In this document: positions 23,396 to 35,923 of the stretch, piece by piece
How the letters are laid out: every line of letters starts with the position of its first letter
How positions within the stretch are numbered: position 1 is the stretch's first letter
NCBI RefSeq assembly: GCF_016906535.1
Contig: NC_057379.1
Coordinates: 744,001 to 808,000, forward strand
DNA: 64,000 nucleotides
Source of the DNA: Rhizoctonia solani
Taxonomy: Eukaryota > Basidiomycota > Agaricomycetes > Cantharellales > Ceratobasidiaceae
Direction: 5' to 3'
Made by a program: the position numbers and the translations under genes
The notes under the pieces: model-generated
The model's input: only the letters and a program-made list of their open reading frames with translations
Told to the model about the DNA's origin: nothing
The model's database searches: none

Positions 23396-26000
23396 ATGTT
23401 CTATCTTCGCTATGGTGGGGCGTCGCGACGGATAGTGGGACAGATAATTCGGACAAACACAAGAAGTTTATCTGGACGGAGTAATACGATCCGGACGAGG
23501 GCCGGGAGCAGATATGAGGAGTCATCACGCCCTCTGCCATTCACCACTTGCACCACTCGATTCTATTCTGCACGTATGGTTGCCACAGACGAACTCACTG
23601 CGCGTCTCTCTGCGCTCTCATTGGCTCCTTCTGCTCTGGCTGCCCACCCAGCAGTATCCAATCCTGGCCAATGGAAAGAGGCACTTGGACTAGCTCCCGG
23701 GGTCCCAAGCTCGTTTGAGCTTTGCAAAACACTCGTATTCAAACCAAAGACGGCGAAATCAGCAACTCCTGTTCCGGTAGTCGCCATCGCTCGCGACGAG
23801 ACCGAGACGAGCTCTGGGGCACTCGCAAAGAAGTTTAATCTCAAGGATCTCCGTCTGGCCACCGACGATCTCCTCAAAGACTTCTTTGCCCTTGACAAAG
23901 ACTCGCGTGAGTCACAATTATGACTTAATTTAACGATGTGTATGTTGATATGAATCAGTGTCTCCCCTTGCCTCACCAAGGACAACTTTTCACGCTGCCA
24001 AGTGGTTCTGGACAGCACCATCGCCGGCACATCTGCTCCCCTAGCCCTTCATGCATCCTCTCCCGAAGCTACCGTGTTCCTGTCCGGCAAAGACATCGCC
24101 ACATATCTCACCAGTCTCGAAACTGCCGAAGCCAAGGTCCATGTGGTCGACTTTGCTGCGCTCAAGGCAGAGGCAGAAGCCACTCCGGGCGGTGTAGGAC
24201 CAGTTGGTAAGGCTGCCCCCGCGAAAAAGGCCGAGGACGCCAAAATTGAGGGCGCTGTTCAAATTGCGATCGGTGTCAAGAAGGAACTTGATTTCCCTAC
24301 TTGGTACACCAATGTGAGCCTGCATACTATTCTGTATCATGCAAATTAACTATTTCGCAGGTACTCATTAAAGCCGAGATGATCGACTATTACAGTGTAT
24401 CCGGGTGTTACATCCTGAAACCATGGTCATTCACCATCTGGGAGCGCATTCAGCAATGGTTCGATTCAAGATCAAGGAGCTCGACGTTGAGAACTCGTAC
24501 TTCCCCATGTTCGTCTCGAGCAAGGTACTCGAGCGTGAAAAGGACCACATTGAAGGATTCGCTCCCGAAGTAGCTTGGGTTACTCGCGCGTGAGTAAAAT
24601 GTGGTAGTACTAGGATCTCATCTCACCCCCTACAGTGGAAGCACCGACCTCGAGGAACCCATCGCCATCCGTCCTACTTCTGAAACCGTCATGTATCCCT
24701 GTGAGTCCCGACCTTTTCATTCCAAAACCAACATCTAACTCGCCATAGACTACGCGAAATGGATCCAATCCCACCGCGACCTCCCTCTCAAACTCAACCA
24801 ATGGAATCGGTCGTCCGATGGGAATTCAAAAACCCTCAGCCTTTCCTGCGCACACGTGAATTCCTCTGGCAAGAAGGCCACACTGCCCATCTCACCCGCC
24901 CCGAAGCCGACAAGGAAGTCCGGGACATTCTCGATCTCTACCGACGGGTGTACGAAGAGCTTCTCGCCGTGCCCGTCATTCCCGGTGTCAAGTCCGAAAA
25001 GGAGAAATTCGCCGGAGGGTTGTATACCACCACCGTAGAAGGATTCGTCCCCACCTCCGGACGTGGAATTCAAGGGGCAACAAGCCACTGTCTTGGCCAA
25101 AACTTCAGTAAAATGTTCAATATCAGCGTCGAGGATCCCAACTTGAGCGCAGCTGACAAGGCTAAACTCACGGACCCCGAGGCTGGCAAGGCCTACGTAT
25201 GGCAAAACTCGTGGGGTCTATCGACTCGCACGATCGGAGTCATGGTCATGGTTCACGGCGATAACCAGGGTTTGGTTCTCCCCCCGAGGGTAGCGAACGT
25301 ACAGGTCGTGGTTGTTCCTGTGGGTGTGACCGCCAAGACGACGGACGAGATGAGGGAGAAAATCTCGAACGCTTGCTCGGATGTCGTCAAGACGTTGAAG
25401 GCCGTTGGCGTAAGGGCCAAGGCGGATTTGCGAGAGGGGTACACTCCTGGGTACAAATTCAATGACTGGGAACAAAAGGTGCGCCTTCCATCCCACTCGA
25501 ATCTACTCAAACGCTAAACCGTACATTCACAGGGTGTCCCCATCCGACTCGAGATCGGGCCCCTCGACCTCGAGAAATCCAGCACGCTCTCCGTCCGCCG
25601 AGACACATCCGCCAAATCCCCGCTCCCGCTCTCCGACATCCAAACCTCCGTCCCGGCCCTGCTCGAAACGATCCAAGCCGACATGTTCGCGCGCGCCAAG
25701 GCCGCCTACGACGACCGCCTCAAAGTCGTCAACGACTGGTCCCAGCTCACGCCCACGCTCGAGCAGAAATGTGTCGTCGTTATTCCGTGGTGCGAGCAGG
25801 AATCATGCGAAGACGCGATCAAAGACCGGAGCGCCAAGGAAGCAGCCGAGCAAGCTGACGAGCGCAGTCCCTCGTCGGGCGCCAAGTCGTTGTGTATTCC
25901 GTTTGACCAGGAGAGATGGGGCGCGCTCGAAAAGGGGACCAAGTGCGTTGGGTGCGGGGCCGAGGCCAAGCGATGGACGATGTTTGGAAGGAGCTATTAA
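23396..26000 (+). CDS. Prolyl-tRNA synthetase with N-terminal YbaK-like domain and possible mitochondrial leader
   Basis: Class II synthetase charging tRNA-Pro. An inner ATG at 23576 ([14 protein letters not shown]) begins the usual cytosolic form. An upstream in-frame ATG at 23396 adds 60 Arg-rich residues resembling a mitochondrial presequence. Seen in order: a YbaK/ProX-like editing-type domain (to about 24290), class II motif 1 around the segment [16 protein letters not shown], motif 2 ([18 protein letters not shown], about 24837), the motif 3 region with [16 protein letters not shown] (about 25215), an anticodon-binding domain, and the eukaryote-type C-terminal zinc-like domain ending MFGRSY, TAA 25998-26000. 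Three one-base losses break the frame, near 23968, 24468 and 24809, in otherwise perfectly conserved sequence. I read them as likely consensus errors in an essential gene. Confidence 0.88.
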
Positions 26001-27000
26001 TTGCAACTTGGGTGATGAGCTCGAGGGAGTGAGACGGGGGAGCTGTGGGGGTTTATGGGTTGAAAGTAAATTTAGGTTCGCTTTGTTTGAATTGAAAGTG
26101 ATTTATCCCGTTTGGGACGTATTATATAAGCTCTTGTTCTTTGAATTGAAAATGGTTGGGATCAATAATAATGTTTCGAAGTTCTGAGAATCCTGATAGC
26201 GACAATCATACCGTAATCAAGCCACGTTTGTTTTTGTTGCTTATTCCGAGACTGGAGAGCTAAGGGTTGGGTCCAAGGTAACCTGGAATATGGCATAACA
26301 ATTAACTTCTTCTTAAGACACTTGGTTGTCTTGTTCCTACCACCACCGGCGGGCCTCGGATTTCCCGGACTCAGGCACTCCAGAATGCAACACGCTCAGC
26401 CAACAGAACGCTTCTTTTGAAACATTCTTGCGCAATCTCCTCCTTGCGTCTCTTTTGCATTCCCCATCCGACATCGACGTGGCACATGTCCACCATAGCC
26501 ATTCGCACATTAAGCGACCCTAGGGCTGTCTTTCTGCGAGAAACACCCGCCGCAAGTCAGCTCAACCTCAGAAGCAACTTGATTGGCATTCTCCGCAGTC
26601 CGAATTTGTTGATCATCACTGATACCCTGCCTAATTCGTCTCGACAAACATGCCTACCATCTACAGTATGATCTCGTCGAGGTTCTCCAAGCCAATTTTA
26701 GTTCGACTGTATACCTAGGGTCCCACTTGCCGTCGCTCTCCATCGAACCAACGCACGTCATTTCGATTAGATATGGTACGTATGTGTCGGTTTCCAAGGA
26801 CCACTTGCTGCGCACGGAAGAACCAATCGTACACGTATGAAGGGCTATTATTGACCCCATGCTCAAGCTCTCTCGAAGCCTCTGTGTCCCGCTCTTCTCA
26901 AGTGCATATACCCGTGTAATATCGGAAATTTATCTCGCGAACGTGTGTGAGCTGGATGAGGTTGTCTTGTAGACCGGCCCGCTCGTAGTAACTAGTGTAG
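26001..27000. other. Intergenic stretch
   Basis: 1 kb without a supported gene. Short open frames here show no family resemblance or plausible splicing. Confidence 0.4.
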
Positions 27001-27007
27001 TATAAAA
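27001..27007 (+). promoter_or_regulatory. TATA box of the proline-rich secreted protein gene
   Basis: TATAAAA lies 71 bp upstream of the ATG at 27072. The distance and orientation suit a core promoter. Confidence 0.6.
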
Positions 27008-27071
27008 GATGAGGAGGACTGGGCTCAGTTCTTCACTGCAAAACATTCGATCGTTCAGCTCTCTTTTAAAC

Positions 27072-28080
27072 ATGCAAGTTAAAGCTCTTGTCGCTCTCGT
27101 CGCTTTCTTTGGACTCGTGCTGCTTCTCCAGTAAGTTTGTCACTTGAATGGTGATTTCGAACGAACTAAATGATTCGGGAATAGGTCGAGCGTGCTCCCC
27201 CGTCGAGCATCAAGCCGCCCCCAAAGCCGACTGGGTCGCATCTACCTCCCAAGCCTACTTTCTCTCACAAGGTGTGTTTCATCATTATTACTCCAATCAA
27301 TGACTGAATGTTCGACCTTAGCCTCCCCACCACCTCACTCGGTTGCCGAGCGCGCTGCTCCCAGCGTCAAACCCCCGCCGTTCTCTCACCCAGCCTCGCT
27401 TCCTCCGAAGCCTACGTTCTCTCTTCCACCCAAGCCGACTTCTCCCCCAAGGTTTGTTTTGCTTTTATTCAATTATAGCTTCAGCTTAATCGTGTGTTCC
27501 GCAATTTAGCCTCCCCCAGCTCACTCGTTGGAGGCTCGTGCTCCGTCGAGCCACCCTCCTCATCATCCTCCAAGCTCGCTTCCTCCCAAGCCAACATTCT
27601 CGCCTCCTCCCAAACCGACTTTCTCGGGAGAGGTTAGTCATATATCTACCTTTGGCTTGAAATAGTACTAACGAGATAACTAGCCCCACCCACCTCCCCA
27701 TTCATTCGAGGCCCGTGCTCCTTCGAGTGACCATCCCATCACCCAAGTTCACTCCCGCCTAAGCCGACATTCTCTCTTCCTCCTAGCCCACTCAATCCGG
27801 CAAGGTATTTAGTTAATCTGTTTTCAATTCTTGACATCAACTCACAAGACAATTAGCCTCACCCGCCCCCTCACTCGTTTGAGGCTCGCGCTCCATCGAG
27901 CCATCCCCCTCACCATCCGAGCTCTCTTCCCCCCAAGCCCACTTTCTCTCAAAAGGTAATTACTCATCGTACCTTCCTGGGTAGACATCCGTAATGACTT
28001 ACACATGATTATATCGTTAGCCTCCCCCTCCCCCTCCTTCGTTTAGCTCTAAGCCCCCCAAACCGACCAAGTCGGCCTAG
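27072..28080 (+). CDS. Proline-rich secreted repeat protein built from duplicated exons
   Basis: A signal peptide (MQVKALVALVAFFGLVL) is followed by six exons split by 50-60 nt introns. Each internal exon opens with CC(T/C)-Pro codons and encodes one copy of a unit with PPPHSFEARAPSS, a His/Pro patch (HPPHHP) and SLPPKPTFS. Exons near 27522-27632, 27685-27805, 27857-27956 and 28020-28080 all begin in phase 0, so units can be gained or lost without breaking the frame. The end is KPPKPTKSA, TAG 28078-28080. One-base losses are apparent in the signal-peptide exon (a Leu-Ala-Ser-Pro end would be expected), near 27325 and in the fourth repeat (about 27735). Composition suggests a cell-wall or extracellular matrix protein. 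No enzyme domain is present and the family is unrecognised. Confidence 0.65.
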
Positions 28081-29786
28081 GTATCAGGGATTATATACCA
28101 AGGCTAAAAGTCCGCTCCGTGTTTTGGCATCGAATGTCTGTCTCTGGGTAATAAGAGTTCAGCGTATACGAGGATAGGGCTTTTTAACAAAGTTTTCGTG
28201 TTTCGTGTTTTCGGATTGTGACTGCGCATTCTTCTCAGATGTACTGCATTGTATGTAGATACTCTGATTTAGACAAGGAGCTTTTTTGCCAGGGAATTGG
28301 TACCATTGTGTGTGTGTCTGGAAGGTTAAGGTAAGTATATGCGATCACTATTGGCTGCTGAATATCGGCCGAGTCAAAATGATTGTCCCAAGGCCAGCTG
28401 ACGCGCGTGTGACTATCTGCTCCGGTCTCTGAATGCAATTTGTACATTTGGTTTCACGTCATAAATGTTAAATAAGGAAATAGTCTCCACTGTCGTGGTA
28501 CCGGGCCATCCTGGGCCATGGTTAGGGTGCTGTGGAGATATTCTATAAGTTTACGTATGATCAATTTTTTATGTTACTTATCGTATCCGGGCTACCACAC
28601 TTTGCTTAACTGTGATTATACCGGGCATACAATAGCGTGATTATTATGCCCAGTTAACAAGAGCATACTCAGTCGGCCGTAGCGCTAGCCCCATTTATAT
28701 CTTTCTTTCTTTATCCACTCGGAAGACACACCGAGGCCACAGCATGAAATCACCCGCTCATCTTCATCCAAATACTTCGCTTAACACACACCCCTAACGT
28801 TAGCCGTAATCTACACAGCACTGCGGGAGAAACCTCGTCGGTGATGTGCCTGGCTTCACACCTGTCCAAGCATTATTATCTGAGTAGCCGCATTCTACAT
28901 GTTTCAATAGATAGACATGGGAAGAGCAAGAAAAATTGGTGAATGACGCCCCGAGTCGAAGAAGACGTCTGCACGAAAGATTCAAATAAAGACGTCAATA
29001 TACTGTACACGACTGAGTGATTACATAAGAAGCTAGCTTTATGTCAGAGACCTCCGAAGCACTCATCCGTTCAACCGCGACCATGACTCACTGACACCAA
29101 GCCGTAAAAGAACATCTCTTTGACCTGAGGCGCTTTCGGTCCACGCCGAGAATTTGAACGACAATGCGCAGGGAGATAGGATTCAATATATATGTCTTAG
29201 TGCTTGCTCGACTCGAACACTACTGGAGGCGATGTTGCTCACACATATCTGCCGATCACATTGGGGGGCAGGCCAGTTATACGCATGTCCTTCCATGAGG
29301 CGAGAAATTAGGGGGGGAGGAGGGACAAAAGCCGGCTGCACAGCATGTGACGGTGAATTGTCAAAGGTGGGATTCCAGCACAATAGCCAGATCTGATGAA
29401 CAACCCCGATGAGGCTTCCTCAGCAACAGTGTTTTTTTTTTCAACTCATTCTCTTCCGCCCAAAGGACTCCCACCAACTACGACCTTGGAGGTGTGCATC
29501 CAGAAGCCTCCATACGTGCCGCCGATATAAGTGGGTTGGCCGTGGTTGCAGGAGCTACACGCGTAAAGGCTGAAGGCGTTTCATCCCCAGGTTATCAATA
29601 CACGTCGCGTACGTACGTCTTGCTTGGATTGGCCGTCTCGGTCCAGACCATATTGGCGGTCAGCAGCAGTTAAGATCATAGAATGGACGAGTCCACTCAA
29701 GGTGTGCAACTGAACTCCCTTTATTGAAAACACGTCGTGCAGAGCCGACCCCGAGCTTTTACTTACCCAAGCCATTAGAGCAGGAC
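28081..29786. other. Intergenic stretch
   Basis: 1.7 kb without a supported gene. It contains small open frames on both strands but none with coherent splicing or family resemblance. The promoter of the J-domain-like gene should lie at its right end. Confidence 0.4.
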
Positions 29787-31087
29787 ATGGCCTTTGTCGA
29801 CCCACATTCACGTTTCAATCCATACATGCCACCGATATCAACGAATTACTCACGTTTAAAGCCGAAGTCATCCTATAATTATGTGGCCGCGACCCCGACC
29901 ACCACTCCAACCACAGCTTACCCTCCCTCCACCTACCATCACCACTACCGCCCGGCGTCAAGTGCTTCTTTTACTAGTTTTGTTCCTCCGTCAGTGGCTG
30001 AGCAAACAACCTTCTCTCGCTCGCCAGCCTCCACATCCAGCCAGGTCTCGGACCCTCCCAGACAGTACTTCAATCCTCACAAGGGACCTCCTCCCTTTAC
30101 CCATTTTCCATCTACTGAGTCCCACTCCTCGGCCGAACGAGAAGATGACCACTATGAATCAATCAGAACTCAGAAAGAGCAACAGGAGTCAGATGCCCAT
30201 GTTCGCCGGGCGCGTCTAATTGCGGAAAAGAATGCGACACTCAAGCGCATGGAGGAACGGCAGCTCAAGGCGCAATCACAGTCTTGGTTCGAGGAGTCTC
30301 AGCGGTTGGCCACTGAGGATGCTCACAAGAAGGATGATGAATGTCGACGGGCGGAGGAAAAGCGCCGGATGGAACAGGCGAAAGCTGAGGAGCGAAGGGC
30401 ACATAGCTCCGGACGAGAGCGCAGGTACGAACGGGAACGCTCTCAAACCCCCGACATTCCGAACTGGACGAACGGAAAGGGCCATGATGGGCGGTTCAAG
30501 GACGAGCATGGGTTCGACTCCGGAAGTGAACGTGCAAAGACTGGGAACCGTTCCCGTGAATCAGGCAAAGCTCGTGAACGAGTTGACAAAAATCAACCGC
30601 AACGTCCTAATTCGCCTTCGTCAGTAGCTGACGCCTGGGCCACCTATGAAAAGGCGTGCGCCGAACTCATGGTATGATCACAGAGGTTTGGCATGTATGC
30701 GCACTCGCTAACTTCATGGCAGGGCGCCAATCCTTCTGATGAAAAGATGAAGAGCAGCCTCAATTTCTATACTATTCCATGGCCGGTTTTAGGTCAAGCT
30801 AAATCATTCCATGACTTGACCAGCCAGAGTATTGCTGCATTTATTCTCTCACCTCATCACTCCCAAGGCAAAACTCCAAGGGCTCGCCTGCGTGCTGCCA
30901 TTTTGGTCTGGCACCCCGACGTAAGTTTGATATCATTATTTTGCGCTCCGTGGTGACGTATTTTATGCAGAAATTTGCACAAAAAGTTCTTCCACGTGTT
31001 ACTGATTCTCATCGCCTTGCCGTCAGCGCTGGCTCTGATATCATTGCACGCGTGCTCACAGAACTCATCTCCACACATGGCAATTAA
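29787..31087 (+). CDS. J-domain-like protein with long disordered/coiled N-terminus
   Basis: Three exons, 29787-30671, 30723-30920 and 30971-31087, in phase, 399 aa. Residues 1-130 are Ser/Pro/Thr/Tyr-rich and disordered. Residues of about 135-240 are a highly charged Glu/Arg/Lys helix (for example EEKRRMEQAKAEERR). The C-terminal 100 residues include an FYTIPWPVLG segment and GKTPRARLRAAILVWHPD, then KFAQKVLPRV. The HPD signature followed by a basic helix suggests a degenerate J domain, with HPD falling exactly at an intron. This layout is seen in uncharacterised agaricomycete proteins. An Hsp70 co-chaperone role is inference only. The reading frame is intact. Confidence 0.75.
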
Positions 31088-32884
31088 GTGGTGCTCTGTC
31101 TTCCCCCTGTCTCTGCGTTTCATCCCCCCAGTCATTTTCCCGATTCATCTCTGTTATTCCCTCGCACAGAGCGAGCTCAACGCACATTGCATTCCTCACC
31201 CAATTCACGATGCAGCGGAGTTTCTTGGCTCCACCCAGAAGAGAAAACGTGATACCCATTCCTCATATCCCCTCCATCAGAACTTGGCAACTTAGCGCGA
31301 CGTCCTGCTACCGCTTGCGGCTGCAACTTTTACAACTTCTATCGCACAAAATTCTGCAAGCAGCTGAGACGCCTACGCTTTGGACGCAAGGCGCCTCTTT
31401 GGGTTACTGGATCCAAAATGACAGCTTGGCTGATTCCCTTTCGATTTCAACCACCACCAACCCCAGCGACGCAGTCTAATGAATCGCCCATGTCTAGGCC
31501 CGTAAACCCCATACGTTATTCGCTGACTGTTTCCTCAAGCGGGCACTCTGCATTTTACACTGTCTCTTTGCCCCGGTGACTCGCAGGGCGTGTTGCAACA
31601 CTAATGGACCGCACTAAGCTATGGCCAAGGACTTATTAACATTTGCGTTGTTTTACGATACGCGAGGGACTAGAACCTAATGTAATTGTACATTTTATCT
31701 AATCATTCTTTATTTGTTCGGCTGGAATTTGGTTGGCCCAATTTTCTTGTATGGGCACCGACTACAACCCCTTTTCGTCAATCACGATGCTTTATCTTTA
31801 TGTCGCTTCGTTATGCTTTTACCTGCCTCGATGATCGCTTCTTATGTTTTTCTTTCTTTCTCTCTCTTTTTTGATCGGCGGAAAGACACAACGCTTACTT
31901 TAAGGCCACACCCCTGAAAGTCTGTTGATATGCTCCGCTCCTGTATGATTATCACGATCAACTGCTTCCCGGTCATCGCCGTGAGGCCAATCCTCTGGGC
32001 ATGATTTATCAATGTGCTGGTTAGGTGCAATAGAAGATGCAGCACGAGGTGTATATAAAGCAATTATACGAGGGAGCACTGTTCGTCCATAGTAAATCTT
32101 ATTGCTCAGAAAGTCCATAAGTCATTTGTTTTTATCGGGCACAGAATAAAAGCACATCCCTAATTGGTTATATAAGTGGAGTGCAATTCGCCCCTATCGA
32201 CTATACGCGTGGTGGAGTCTGCCAGTATGAGCGCACACGTATACGTTACTTGAAGCCCTCGAGTCACTTGTAGTTGCTTGCCAAACCTCTATACGGAATG
32301 AGTATAACCATGTCATGACATTACTCATTTACCAGTTATAGAACGTGGTTCATGGATGACCCCAAATTTAGAACAGCCTATCGAGAATTATGCTCTGGGC
32401 AAAATTGCTGTCCTCCTTTCAGAGTCTGGGTACCGGCTTCAAATGAAAGTAGCAGCCGGTCTGGGTACATTTAATTTTTCCGATAAAATAAGTTTGGTGT
32501 CTTTCTGTATATACGGACCCATGGAGATAACTCGCAGATCACCACGAGGTTGAAGTTCCGGTCGTAGATTACATGCAAGCTATCAATCAAACTCTAAAGC
32601 ACCGACGGTACCGTCATCTCCGGCAATAGCGATTTCACCAGCAAATCATTAGCCTCAACTCTCCGTAATAGTAGACTCGCTAGTCACCATGTTGTCTAAG
32701 TAGCGTCTTTAAATCAAGATGGTGGGAGGTCATCAAGAGAGGGGGAACTTAAGCCAGAGGTCGGCCCCGCCTTGGACTCCCCGAAAATACATTGGCAATT
32801 CCGCCGCCTGGTACCCCAGCACCGACCCCCGGCACCCCCCGCCTTGGCACCCCCTAACCAGTATATTCCTCTCGCAGGCCAGAC
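31088..32884. other. Intergenic stretch
   Basis: 1.8 kb without a supported gene. It includes a short pyrimidine-rich tract near 31850-31870. Open frames here are short and unlike any family I know. Confidence 0.4.
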
Positions 32885-32892
32885 TATATAAA
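32885..32892 (+). promoter_or_regulatory. TATA box of the cyclin gene
   Basis: TATATAAA lies about 120 bp upstream of the ATG at 33006, followed by a pyrimidine-rich leader (32930-33000) of the kind seen before transcription starts in fungi. Confidence 0.55.
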
Positions 32893-33005
32893 CCAGAGTA
32901 CCCCTTGTTGGATTCCTCGCCCTGGCCAGATTCTACACTCGTACTCTCGTACTCTCTATCATACTCACTCTTACCTCGCTCACCACCTCTACATCCTCTA
33001 TAACC

Positions 33006-34113
33006 ATGTTTTCCTCTAAAAATAACTCTAACTCTACCTCTACCTCTACCTATTCTAGCACCCCCTCCGATACACTATTCGTCATGATGACCCCTTCTAT
33101 CCATAGCGAGTCCACTACAACCCACTCGTCGAAGGTGGCATCATTCAAGTCCTCTCGTCGTGCATACAAGCAAGTCCTGGCGAAGCTTCACGCCGGGCTG
33201 ACTTTATTAAAGCCCAAGACGAAGAAGACGAAGAAGTTCGCGACCGGTGGCCAATTGGCGCCGGTCGCCGCAGATGCACCTGCTGAGAAGTTTGGACACC
33301 CAGTGAGTGGCACCAGATATGAACGGGCGACTTCCATATCTGACCTGACTCGGCCAGACTCGGGCTGTCGACCTTCCTGATGCCTACTATGGCTGGGAAT
33401 ATGCCTCCAAGACCTCGGCCGAGTACATTGTGAAACTATTCAACTGCTCCCCTATTTTGCCTGAAGATGGGTACCCCGAGCTGGGCGAGTTCATCGCCTA
33501 CGCACTGTTCATTTTCCAGGTCGATTCACGGGCTAACGACTATGCGCTCTCTCTCCTGTCGAAACTGAAGATGGCGCATCCGGATTTCCAGCCGGTTTGC
33601 GGTCACGCAATATACCTTGCCGCGTTGACCCTTGCAGCGAAGATGACCGGGCACGGATACGTATCCCCCGAGTGCTGCATGATGGCAGGACAGTGGATGT
33701 TCACTACTGCTCAGATAGAGCTAAACGAGCAGTTCCTTGGTGATCTCCTGTGCTGGGATCTCGACGTGAACCACGAGCAGATCGAGTCGACCAGGGAACA
33801 CGTTCGAGTCGGGCGCGAACCTGATGTGGAACCGGTACCCCTGACCCCTGAATACGATGACGATACCAGTTCCATTTATTCGACCGATTCTTGTTCCTCC
33901 CTCTCGACTTGCTCCATTCTCTCGACATGGTCGCTACACTCGATGCGTGGATGGGATGAGTCAACCCACAACGACTCGGCTATCACGACGGCACCGGGCG
34001 AGAAGGTCAACACAAGCCCATACGGTGATGTCGAGATCTGGAGAAGTCTTCGCACCTCACATCCGTCCAAACAGCCCAGGCCTCCTTGGGGTAGTGTGAC
34101 AGGTAAAGTGTAA
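33006..34113 (+). CDS. Cyclin (PHO80/PCL-type) domain protein
   Basis: Two exons, 33006-33302 and 33358-34113, joined in phase, 350 aa. The N-terminal 90 residues are Ser/Thr-rich then Lys-rich (KPKTKKTKKF). The cyclin box lies at about residues 125-225 with FIAYALFIFQVDSRANDYAL, HPDFQPVCGHAIYLAALTLA, AAKMTGHGYVSPE and FLGDLLCWDLDV. These correspond to the helices of PHO80-like cyclins that activate Pho85-type kinases. The tail is Ser/Asp-rich with possible phosphosites. The exact kinase partner is unknown. The end could extend by splicing, since GTAAAG/GTAAGT lie at the stop. The frame is intact. Confidence 0.75.
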
Positions 34114-34704
34114 GTACGCCTCCTACGGGTGAGTTCTTGGTATCTGACTACAGAAAGCAGATGGTTCTGTGAATAACCCGGTAAACCCAGTAATTGCCAG
34201 ACTGGTCCGGTTTATCGCCGACGCCTCATAATGAGCTGCAGCCCAATGCTGGGTTACTGGTATATACCCTTATCCTAGGTTTGATTCTATTTTGGTCTCG
34301 TTCTTGGCATCGGGTTTGGTTTGGTTTCGCGTTTCGGTTCTTCTCTTCTTTCCTCGCTCTCCCAAAAACTCCAAAAACTCCCAAAAAAATCACAAAACAA
34401 AAAACCCTACTAGAAAAACGTCAAAATTACAAAACCTACAAAAAAAAACTCATTCATTTTCGCTTTCAAATCTTTAATTTCTCTCACTCTTGGATTTTCC
34501 CCTAGTGTTCAGCTTATGTGATCCGACTAACCTACTTTGCCTCCCTAGACACTTCTGTAGGTACCCTGGATCCTTCAAGACCTGGACTTCAAAACCTTAG
34601 GACACCGAACCTGGAGCTCTCCCTGGATCTGGATCTCTCGACTGGGCTCGAATCTCTGGCGCTAAACTGACTAGAACTTGATGATAGCAATCTTTGGCTC
34701 TGGT
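34114..34704. other. Intergenic stretch with A-rich tract
   Basis: No supported gene. A strongly A/C-biased tract of repeated ccaaaaactc-like units spans about 34360-34450. Confidence 0.4.
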
Positions 34705-34772
34705 GGGTCTCTATCTCTGGTGGGTCTCTATCTCTGGCGGGTCTCTATCTCTGGCAAATCACCATCTCTGGC
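34705..34772 (+). repeat. 17 bp minisatellite, about four units
   Basis: Head-to-tail copies of a GGGTCTCTATCTCTGG(T/C) unit, the fourth diverged. Degenerate TCTCTGG units continue to about 34880. Confidence 0.75.
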
Positions 34773-34966
34773 GGGTCTTTGGTCCTACTGTGGCGCTCTC
34801 TTGTTGTTATCTATAGCTCTCACTACTTGTGTCTCTGGTTCTAGTCTCTGGGTTCGGTCTCTGGCTCTGGTCTCTGGCCTTATCACCTTGAAGTCTCTTA
34901 GTACTGGCGGCAACGAAAATAAGTAGGTAGTAAGTTATATTTTCTTCTCAGTCCATTAATTTGGAC

Positions 34967-35041
34967 CGAAAAAAGGGCCGGATATACGAGTCTGCAGTTA
35001 GCTTTTGCTAGCCAGACTCGTATATCCGGCCCTTTTTTTCG
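34967..35041. repeat. Near-perfect 28 bp inverted repeat (hairpin)
   Basis: The left arm is 34967-34994 and the right arm 35013-35041, with an 18 nt spacer. The arms are exact reverse complements except for one extra T in the right arm's T run. Each outer end is an A- or T-tract next to GGGCCGGATATACG or its complement. It could be a terminus pair of a tiny foldback element or a structured RNA. Confidence 0.8.
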
Positions 35042-35923
35042 TTAGGAGCATTTAATAATGGGGGACCAGGGGTCTCGAATTGGCGGATGTATGCGTGGTA
35101 TTGTTCCATGTCCTTCCTAGAAACATGCAATGACATTTAAAACTTCTTTGAAACCGAGAAAGTTCGCAGCTTTAAGAGATCAAGCCTCGTGAATAAACCG
35201 CGAATCGTGAGGCCGAGTGACAAAGACACTCACATCATTTTGCAATGGTAGTAGCTATTGGGCCGATGCAGGGAGATGGCTGATTGCACATACAAGAGTG
35301 TGCTGTTAGAAATGGAGTCATAGTGCACAAGTCAAATGAAGGGGTGTTTCACTCTTGAAGTTCAATTCGATCCGAGTACATAAGCGCACATGGTTGTACA
35401 AAATTCAAAATCATTTCAAGTAAGTCCGTTCCAGCTATCGCAGCTACCTATCCTCAATCAGTATATGCGATACTCTTTCATCATTGCAGATCACTATGGG
35501 CAAGGCTCATTGGTGCCTCATGCTTGACATTCACAGTACCAGTGCACTTAGGTATATTTTCGACCCAAACTTTCGAAGTTCTCGTTAGGCGTGGTGTATT
35601 GCGCCCATCACTTGTTGGGCACCTGGCCGCCAATACGACACACTACTAGATTGGCAGTTCAACTTTAATTGACTGAGTGATTTGCACTATACCGCATATA
35701 AACATAACTTATGTACCTAATTGTGTTGGGATGCCACGCCAAAACCTAGTTTGATACTGATCTGACCTAAAGCGGACTTTGAACGATTGGCGATGAGCAT
35801 ATAGATAGCGCCTTGATGCATGTATTGGGCGTGTTGACCTTCACAAGGCGCTTAGTATAGATTCGATTTTATTATAACTACACCCATAGCTGTTCTTCAC
35901 TATCAACCAGTTCTTGCCAGGAT
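35042..35923. other. Intergenic stretch
   Basis: No supported gene. It should contain the promoter of the membrane protein starting at 35924. Confidence 0.4.
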
